In this document: piece after piece, positions 37,697 through 41,930 of the stretch | How positions within the stretch are numbered: the first letter of the stretch is position 1 | How the letters are laid out: each line of letters begins with the position of its first letter | Assembly: GCA_035534175.1 (NCBI GenBank) | Contig: DATLSM010000018.1 | Coordinates: 1-41,930, forward strand | Reading direction: 5' to 3' | Length of the DNA: 41,930 nucleotides | DNA from: DATLSM01 sp035534175 | GTDB lineage: Bacteria; Actinomycetota; Thermoleophilia; Solirubrobacterales; 70-9 | Notes under the pieces: generated by a model | Databases searched by the model: none | Told to the model about the DNA's origin: nothing | Seen by the model: the letters and a program-made list of their open reading frames with translations, nothing else | Translations under genes and position numbers: made by a program

Positions 37697-38704
37697 GTGC
37701 GGCGCATCCCCTTGCTGACCGTCGCCGTCACAGGCCCCACCGGGGAGATCGGCAGGCCGTTCATCGCGGCGCTGGAACGCGTGCCGGAGGTGGAGCGGGT
37801 GATCGGGATGGCACGGGGCCGCTTCGATCCGGCCGAGCATCACTGGGGGGACAAGGTGGAATACCGGCGGGGGGACATCCTCGACCGCGACTCGGTCGAG
37901 GAGCTGGTGGAGGGAGCCGACGTCGTCGTCCACCTGGCCTTCGTCATCCTCGCCGACCGGGGCCAGAGCCGCGAGATCAACCTCGCTGGATCCCGTAATG
38001 TTTTCGAGGCCGCCGCCGGCGCCAGGCGCCTCGTCTACACCTCCTCGGTCGCCGCCTACGGCTTCGGCCGCGACCTGCCCCGGCTGCTGAGCGAGGATCT
38101 CGCGGTGCGCGGCAGCCAACGCCATCCCTACTCCGCCCAAAAGGCCGCGGTCGAGGCGGAGTTGGCCGAGGCGCTGCAGGGATCCGAGACGGAGGCCTAC
38201 GTCTTTCGCCCCTGCATCGTCGCCGGGCCCCAGGCCACATTGCTCTTGGACCTGATCCCGCTGCTCGCGCTGGGGCAGAGGATTCCCGGCCCGCTGCGCT
38301 GGGCGCTGGGCCGGGTGCCCGAGCTGCGGCCGGTGCTGCCCGACCCCGGCGTGCCATTCCAACTGGTCCACCACGACGACCTGGCCGCGGCACTGTGCGC
38401 GGCGGTTATCGGCGAGGGCGAGCCGGGCGTCTACAACCTCGCCGGGCCCGGGCAGCTGACCATCTCCGAACTCGCCCAGGCCCTTGGCTGGCACGCGGTG
38501 CCGGCGCCGCGGCTGGCGGTCGAGGCGGCCGCCGAGACGCTGGCACATCTGCCGTTTCTGCCGGCCGAGGCGGCGTGGATCGAGGCCGTCCGCCGCCCCG
38601 TGCTGATGGACACCTCCCGTGCCCGCCGGGTGCTGCACTGGATGCCCCAGCACGACGCCCTCTCCACCCTGCGGGAAACGGTCGCCGCGGTCAGGGCTCG
38701 CTGA
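37697..38704 (+). CDS. NAD-dependent epimerase/dehydratase (extended SDR)
   Basis: This 335-residue extended SDR has the dinucleotide motif VAVTGPTGEIGRPFIAAL (about 9-26), VVVHLAFVI, LVYTSSVAAYG with S116/S117, and the catalytic Y145-x3-K149 in HPYSAQKAAVE. FRPCIVAGP follows, then a substrate domain. It starts at GTG. Sugar-nucleotide epimerase or a reductase acting on another substrate are both possible. It faces the GntR gene convergently. Confidence 0.87.
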   Translation: MRRIPLLTVAVTGPTGEIGRPFIAALERVPEVERVIGMARGRFDPAEHHWGDKVEYRRGDILDRDSVEELVEGADVVVHLAFVILADRGQSREINLAGSRNVFEAAAGARRLVYTSSVAAYGFGRDLPRLLSEDLAVRGSQRHPYSAQKAAVEAELAEALQGSETEAYVFRPCIVAGPQATLLLDLIPLLALGQRIPGPLRWALGRVPELRPVLPDPGVPFQLVHHDDLAAALCAAVIGEGEPGVYNLAGPGQLTISELAQALGWHAVPAPRLAVEAAAETLAHLPFLPAEAAWIEAVRRPVLMDTSRARRVLHWMPQHDALSTLRETVAAVRAR

Positions 38705-38928
38705 AGGCCATTAACCGAGCCATGGGCAGGAGCGCGGAGCGGTTGGCCAGGTTGGGCGAGCGCCCGCCCTGTAAGCCCGTTGCCAGATCCCAGCCAGGTC
38801 CCTAATTTGGTTCCCTAGAGCCAATAACGTCGGGTCGGCCAAGCACATCCCGGGGCCCGGCTCGACCAACTCACCCCGCTGCGATCGCCGTCAGGATGGG
38901 GCAGCGCCCCTTGACACGGGCGTCCATC
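38705..38928. other. Convergent intergenic region, no gene seen
   Basis: This is 224 bp between the convergent epimerase and GntR genes. The best structure is GGGCG-AG-CGCCC at 38754-38765, a tight weak hairpin. No tRNA, repeat or coding frame with a recognisable product was found. From here to the window end the gene content is more accessory. Confidence 0.4.
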
Positions 38929-39720
38929 TCAGGACTTTGGCCGCCACCAGCTCATCGCCCACTGCAGCGGGCCGGCGATGTTCTCTCCTCCATCTCCACC
39001 CGGCCCCTCGGCCACCGCTCTGCGCAGGGCCCGCTCCTCCCCTTCGCGTCTTGCCCTCTGCTCGGCCGACCTCTGCGCCACGGAGAGCTGTGCGATCAGG
39101 GTGTCTCTGGTCTGCTCCAGCTCCTCCACCCCGGCTACGTGGGCTTCGGCTCGGATCGGCGCGGTGGGCATGCTCTGCGCCGGCAGGTCGCGCACATAGG
39201 CCGCCAGCTCGGCCTCCAGCCGGGCGATCTGGCGACGCAGCTCGAGGCGAACCTCGATCGCCTCGCTGCTATCGCCGAGGCCGAGGCGATCGGGCTCTCT
39301 CGGCGAAGCGCTGCCCTCCGGCGCGGGAATCGGCATCGTTGCGCAGGCCATCACCACCTTGGCCAGCTCGCGCGGGTCGACGCCCGCATCCTGGCCGCGA
39401 CGCAGCGCATCGACGGCGATCGCCTCCAGATCCGGCTGGGCCACGGTGCGATCGGCGACGAAGGTGCCCTGTCCCTGGCGACTGCAGATCAGCCCCTCGT
39501 TCTCCAGTGACTCATACACCGCTCGGACCGTGTTCACGTTGACCCCGGCCCAGGCCGCGAGCCGGCGCACGCTGGGCAGGGACTCTCCCGCCGCCAGGCG
39601 CCCGGTGACGATCAGAGCCCGTACCCGCCAGGAGAGCTGAAGGCCGACAGGAAGGTCGCCGTCGGGCTCGACGGCAAAGGGGTTGTCAGCGCTGCTTGCT
39701 TGCTGTGCCATTATATCCAT
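38929..39720 (-). CDS. GntR-family transcriptional regulator with coiled-coil effector part
   Basis: This 263-residue protein has an N-terminal winged HTH (about 22-92): LPVGLQLSWRVRALIVTGRLAAGESLPSVRRLAAWAGVNVNTVRAVYESLENEGLICSRQGQGTFVAD, the classic GntR form. The C-terminal part has no FCD or UTRA features; it is Glu/Arg/Ala-rich and probably coiled coil (about 150-240), so the effector mode is unclear. It diverges from a secreted-protein gene. A long-spaced inverted repeat overlaps its start codon and suggests autoregulation. An in-frame ATG at 39711 is an alternative start. Confidence 0.88.
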   Translation of the reverse strand: MDIMAQQASSADNPFAVEPDGDLPVGLQLSWRVRALIVTGRLAAGESLPSVRRLAAWAGVNVNTVRAVYESLENEGLICSRQGQGTFVADRTVAQPDLEAIAVDALRRGQDAGVDPRELAKVVMACATMPIPAPEGSASPREPDRLGLGDSSEAIEVRLELRRQIARLEAELAAYVRDLPAQSMPTAPIRAEAHVAGVEELEQTRDTLIAQLSVAQRSAEQRARREGEERALRRAVAEGPGGDGGENIAGPLQWAMSWWRPKS

Positions 39721-39754
39721 ACAGTTATCAATTAAGTTAGCCAGTCAACTGTAT
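39719..39754. promoter_or_regulatory. Inverted repeat, probable GntR operator in divergent promoter
   Basis: ATACAGTT at 39719-39726 is the exact reverse complement of AACTGTAT at 39747-39754, with a 20-bp AT-rich spacer. The left arm overlaps the GntR start codon. The pair sits in the 91-bp gap between the regulator and the secreted-protein gene, so binding could control both. Palindromic arms containing a central AC/GT step are common for GntR operators. Confidence 0.5.
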
Positions 39755-39811
39755 CAATGGGCTTGGTCACCAGCGCGACCAGCCTGATCGGTCAAACGGA
39801 GGAGTTCGGAT

Positions 39812-40570
39812 ATGCGAAAGCACCTGGTTTGGACCCTTGTCCTCTCGACGGTGATCGCCGTCGGGGTTTCCGCGGTGGCCCTGGCGGCGGGCGAAAAACC
39901 GACCGTCGTGCGGGCGGGAAACCTGGTGCTCACGCTCAATGGCGGCGTTTCACCCAAGGCTCTGCCAAGGACAAAGCTGGCGCCGATCGCGGTCCACTTC
40001 AGCGGCCGCATCGCCACCGCCGATGGCTCCCAGCCACCGGCGCTGACCAATTTCAGCATCGAAACCGGGAGGACGGGCGCGATCGAGACCAAGGGCGTGC
40101 CGGTCTGCAACCGGGGAGAGATCGCGGCGACCGACACCCAGGCCGCCGAAGCGGCCTGTCGCGGCGCGATCGTGGGCAAGGGCAGCACCGAAGTCAGGGT
40201 GGCCTTCCCCGAATCGACGCCGTTCAACGCCCGGGGTCCGCTGGTCATCTTCAACGGTGGCACCAGGGGGAACAAGACGTTGATCCTGATCCACGCCTAC
40301 GTAGCGGTGCCGGCGCCGACGGCGATCGTCGAAACCATCACCGTGACCAAGGAGCACAGGGGCCCCTACAACCTGCACTCCACCGGCCCGATCTCACCGA
40401 TCGCCGGGGGCAGCGGCTCGGTTACCAGCTTCGATCTGACCATCAATCGCAAGGGCTATCTGATGGCCAGCTGCCTGGGCGGAGTCTTCTTCGCCCACGT
40501 GGTCGCAGCATTCAAGGGCGGGACAGAAGTCTCGGGCAGCCTCACCCGACCCTGCAAGGAGATCGGCTGA
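39812..40570 (+). CDS. Secreted protein of unknown function
   Basis: This 252-residue protein has a Sec signal peptide (MRKHLVWTLVLSTVIAVGVSA, cleavage likely after the AALAA region near residue 26). The mature part is rich in beta-strand patterns: LVLTLNGGVSPKALPRTKLAPIAVHFSGRIA, a Cys pair around VCNRGEIAATD and AACRGAIVGKG, and a final conserved-looking stretch ASCLGGVFFAHVVAAFKGGTEVSGSLTRPC. The four cysteines could form disulfides. I do not recognise a named domain. A strong GGAGGAG Shine-Dalgarno lies 7 nt before the ATG. The divergent GntR gene is its likely regulator. Confidence 0.8.
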   Translation: MRKHLVWTLVLSTVIAVGVSAVALAAGEKPTVVRAGNLVLTLNGGVSPKALPRTKLAPIAVHFSGRIATADGSQPPALTNFSIETGRTGAIETKGVPVCNRGEIAATDTQAAEAACRGAIVGKGSTEVRVAFPESTPFNARGPLVIFNGGTRGNKTLILIHAYVAVPAPTAIVETITVTKEHRGPYNLHSTGPISPIAGGSGSVTSFDLTINRKGYLMASCLGGVFFAHVVAAFKGGTEVSGSLTRPCKEIG

Positions 40571-40907
40571 GATCGACCCGGCCAGGAGACCAAACCTGAG
40601 GCCAGCCGAGTAGGACCGCCCTTGGGGCCTGCCTTCTCGGTTTCGCCGGGAGTCGAGTCGGTCCGTCCCACCAACAGGTCCAAACGTAGGGCTGAGCGGG
40701 CGAGGGACCCCGCTCAGCCCCGAACACCAAGTCGGAGGAGTCAGCGATGGATGACCTGGAGCCGCTGCTCGGCGAATGGCGGATGGAGGCCGTCTTCGCC
40801 AGTGGCTCCCCAGCAGCCGACCTGGAGCAGGAGGGAGTGGCTCAAGGACTCGAAGCTTCTTGCACGACGAGCCGCCCTGTCGTAGCTGGATCGAGGACGC
40901 CACTGGG
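40571..40907. other. 337-bp gap with hairpin and ORF remnant
   Basis: There is no intact gene of normal size between the secreted-protein stop and the toxin gene stop. The first about 118 bp show nothing recognisable. The rest holds the 40689-40720 stem-loop and the short ORF at 40747-40911. Confidence 0.5.
40689..40720. terminator. Perfect 12-bp stem-loop
   Basis: GGGCTGAGCGGG (40689-40700) and CCCGCTCAGCCC (40709-40720) form a perfect 12-bp stem with an 8-nt loop. It lies 118 bp after the secreted-protein stop and 26 bp before a small ORF start. It is the strongest hairpin I see in the window. There is no T-tract, so it may be a terminator or a structured leader. Confidence 0.55.
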
Positions 40908-40911
40908 CTAA
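40747..40911 (+). pseudogene. Remnant of a small 'LLGEWRMEA' protein, probably frameshifted
   Basis: A 54-codon frame follows a good GGAGGAG Shine-Dalgarno and starts MDDLEPLLGEWRMEAVFASG. This start resembles proteins of the DUF1579 / heme-binding beta-barrel-like type, which open with a LLGEW segment. After about 30 codons the resemblance stops. A segment in another frame (REWLKDSKLLARRA, about 40835-40875) looks like the family's next block, which suggests frameshift decay and truncation next to the toxin gene. It overlaps the convergent toxin stop by 4 nt. A genuine 54-residue protein is the alternative. Confidence 0.45.
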
Positions 40912-41315
40912 ACGATCACGACCCGGAGGGCCGGATGCGCACTGGCGATCCTCTTGTAGTCGCTGTCCTGGGTGATAACCGGGAGCCCGTGCTCGACCGC
41001 GGTCGCGGCGATCAGGGCGTCGGTGAGCTTGACGGTGCGCTGGGTGCCGGCGCTGCGGCAGTCGGAGACGAGCCGGGCCCAGCTGACCATCACCGCCTCG
41101 GAGATCGGGATCGGGTCGGCCGCCCTGGCCAGGGCGAGGGTGTCGGCGCGACGGGCACGGGTGGCGCCATCGGCTGCGTTCAACACGCCTAGCTGGAGCT
41201 CGCCGATCGTGACCACCGAGATCGCGACGCGATCGGGCAGCTCGCCGAGGGCTCGCTCGTCCTCGCGGGCGATGAAGATCGAGGTATCAAGCAGCCCGGC
41301 GCTGGGTTTGATCAA
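40908..41315 (-). CDS. vapC: PIN-domain toxin (VapC-type ribonuclease)
   Basis: This 135-residue PIN protein has acidic active-site residues in the expected places: D10 in GLLDTSIFIARED, E39 in TIGELQLGVL, D99 in VKLTDALIAATA and D117/D119 in ITQDSDYKRI. VapC toxins are Mg-dependent endoribonucleases, usually acting on tRNA or rRNA. Its ATG overlaps the antitoxin stop by 4 nt, and the antitoxin comes first, as in classical TA operons. Confidence 0.92.
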   Translation of the reverse strand: MIKPSAGLLDTSIFIAREDERALGELPDRVAISVVTIGELQLGVLNAADGATRARRADTLALARAADPIPISEAVMVSWARLVSDCRSAGTQRTVKLTDALIAATAVEHGLPVITQDSDYKRIASAHPALRVVIV

Positions 41316-41554
41316 AGCTCGTCGAGGGTCTGGCCGGCGAGGGCGTCCAGCTCGAGGCGCAAGGAGGGATCGGCGGCGCGATCGCCCAGCTGTGCGCGCA
41401 GCTGGGCACCAGCCAGCCAGCGGGTCCGTTCGCCGTGGGGCACAATATCGGCCGTAGGCTCCCCGTTGACGGTCAGCACCACCCGCTCACCCGCCCTCAC
41501 GGCGTCGATCACGCGGGCGGTACGATTGCGCAGGTCGCGTACCCCGATCTCCAT
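41312..41554 (-). CDS. vapB: Phd/YefM-type antitoxin (VapB role)
   Basis: This 80-residue protein starts MEIGVRDLRNRTARVIDAV, then GERVVLTVNGEPTADIVP, the DNA-binding fold of Phd/YefM antitoxins. The C-terminal toxin-binding part is Arg/Asp/Leu-rich (LRLELDALAGQTLDEL). It is first in the operon, overlapping vapC by 4 nt, and would neutralise VapC and autorepress. No clear Shine-Dalgarno is seen. Confidence 0.9.
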   Translation of the reverse strand: MEIGVRDLRNRTARVIDAVRAGERVVLTVNGEPTADIVPHGERTRWLAGAQLRAQLGDRAADPSLRLELDALAGQTLDEL

Positions 41555-41675
41555 GTGCGACAGCGTAGCATGGCTTTTTTTTGGCTGGTATCCGGCTCCG
41601 CTTCAGGTTGGCGGCGGGACGATCTCGAGCGAGAAGCCGCCGGCCGCGCTTTCCCGTGAGTAGCGTTTTCTTCCC

Positions 41676-41704
41676 TTGACAGACGTTAATTCGGTACCTA
41701 ATCT
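41676..41704 (+). promoter_or_regulatory. Consensus promoter of the MFS gene
   Basis: A perfect TTGACA (41676-41681) is followed after 17 bp by TAATCT (41699-41704). The predicted transcription start is about 41711, only 5 nt before the ATG at 41716, and no Shine-Dalgarno is present. The transcript would therefore be nearly leaderless. Both operators described next overlap this promoter. Confidence 0.7.
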
Positions 41705-41716
41705 TTCGGTACCGAA
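41690..41716. promoter_or_regulatory. Tandem palindromic operators over the MFS promoter
   Basis: TTCGGTACCTAA (41690-41701) and TTCGGTACCGAA (41705-41716) are 12-bp sites 15 bp apart. The second is a perfect palindrome; the first differs at one base. They cover the spacer, -10 box and transcription start and reach the A of the start codon. This is the expected layout for repression by a TetR-type regulator, which is not in the window and may lie downstream. Confidence 0.65.
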
Positions 41717-41930
41717 TGACCGAAGCCTCTGTCGCAGACCACATCGAGCCCTACATCTGGCGGATTGCGGGGGTCGTGATCTTGGGCATGATCATGTCGA
41801 TTCTCGACACGACGATCGTCAACGTCGCGCTGGACACCCTGGGCCGCGATCTGCACAGCTCGCTGTCCCAGATCCAATGGGTGATCACCGGCTACCTGCT
41901 GTCGCTGGCGGCGGTGATCCCGGTCACCGG
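41716..41930 (+). CDS. DHA2-type MFS drug exporter, N-terminal part (runs off the window)
   Basis: The frame is open from the ATG at 41716 to the window end (71 complete codons). The first transmembrane helix is WRIAGVVILGMIMSILDTTIVNVAL, with the LDTTIVNVAL motif of 14-helix drug:proton antiporters (DHA2/EmrB type). QIQWVITGYLLSLAAVIPVTG follows, another conserved block. The substrate is not predictable from this part. It is preceded by a strong promoter with two operators and is probably induced by its substrate through a TetR-type repressor. Confidence 0.9.
   Translation, partial: MTEASVADHIEPYIWRIAGVVILGMIMSILDTTIVNVALDTLGRDLHSSLSQIQWVITGYLLSLAAVIPVT

Noticed and set aside
38740..38815. 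Possible tRNA-like segment (GAGCGGTTGGCCAG, CTGTAAG loop, GGTTCCC)
   Set aside because: The anticodon stem around CTGTAAG does not pair (CCGCC against CCCGT), and acceptor and T arms cannot be folded in register. The similarity is to short motifs only.
41575..41582. Run of eight T residues upstream of vapB as a terminator
   Set aside because: No GC-rich stem lies immediately before it on either strand. It sits in the antitoxin promoter region and is more likely an A/T tract there.

Overview
The window is a chromosomal segment of a high-GC actinobacterium. The gene content fits the deep-branching Thermoleophilia (Solirubrobacterales-like): an HspR-controlled dnaK-grpE-dnaJ-hspR-clpB operon, actinobacterial inositol-phospholipid genes, an F420-type oxidoreductase, many GTG/TTG starts and few Shine-Dalgarno sites. 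That placement is an inference from gene content and protein style; no rRNA or marker tree is available here. Genes are densely packed, mostly with 1-14 nt overlaps or short gaps. I found no rRNA, convincing tRNA or CRISPR array.

Layout. 1-755: 5' end of an IS630-type transposase cut by the window edge, then a small membrane protein. 853-13849: a de novo purine block on the minus strand in two runs. The upstream run is GYD-domain gene-purD-purE-purB-thioredoxin-fold gene. The downstream run is purC-purS-purQ-purL-purF-purN-purH. A plus-strand cytochrome P450 gene separates them. Together these cover PRPP to IMP, and SAICAR to AICAR, except AIR synthetase (purM) and N5-CAIR synthetase (purK), which are not in the window. 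13928-16479: a secreted multidomain peptidoglycan hydrolase and a membrane-anchored partner. 16528-22668: the heat-shock chaperone operon, whose ClpB lacks the usual N-terminal domain. 22822-24033: a membrane-anchored cytochrome c and endonuclease III.

24092-28734 is the most interesting part. It is a plus-strand run of a PAP2-type membrane phosphatase, a phosphatidylinositol-phosphate synthase (CDP-alcohol phosphotransferase), inositol-3-phosphate synthase, an unusual fusion of a PimA-like glycosyltransferase N-terminal domain to a PHP phosphoesterase, and a degenerate UDG-superfamily Fe-S protein. Ino1 makes inositol phosphate and the CDP-alcohol enzyme would put it on lipid. The pathway then needs a PIP phosphatase, and the run contains two phosphatase-like genes.

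28850-38704 holds ordinary housekeeping and accessory genes: an F420-type oxidoreductase, an RlmD-like methyltransferase, a Lys/Ala-rich H1/phasin-like protein, an EEP-family nuclease, argF, prmC, a LysS-like synthetase with an altered lysine pocket, an SDR lacking YxxxK, an alpha/beta hydrolase and an epimerase. 38705-41930 looks more accessory: a GntR regulator divergent from a secreted protein, a strong hairpin next to a decayed ORF, a VapBC-type toxin-antitoxin pair, and the start of a DHA2-type MFS exporter. The exporter has a consensus promoter overlaid by two near-identical palindromic operators.
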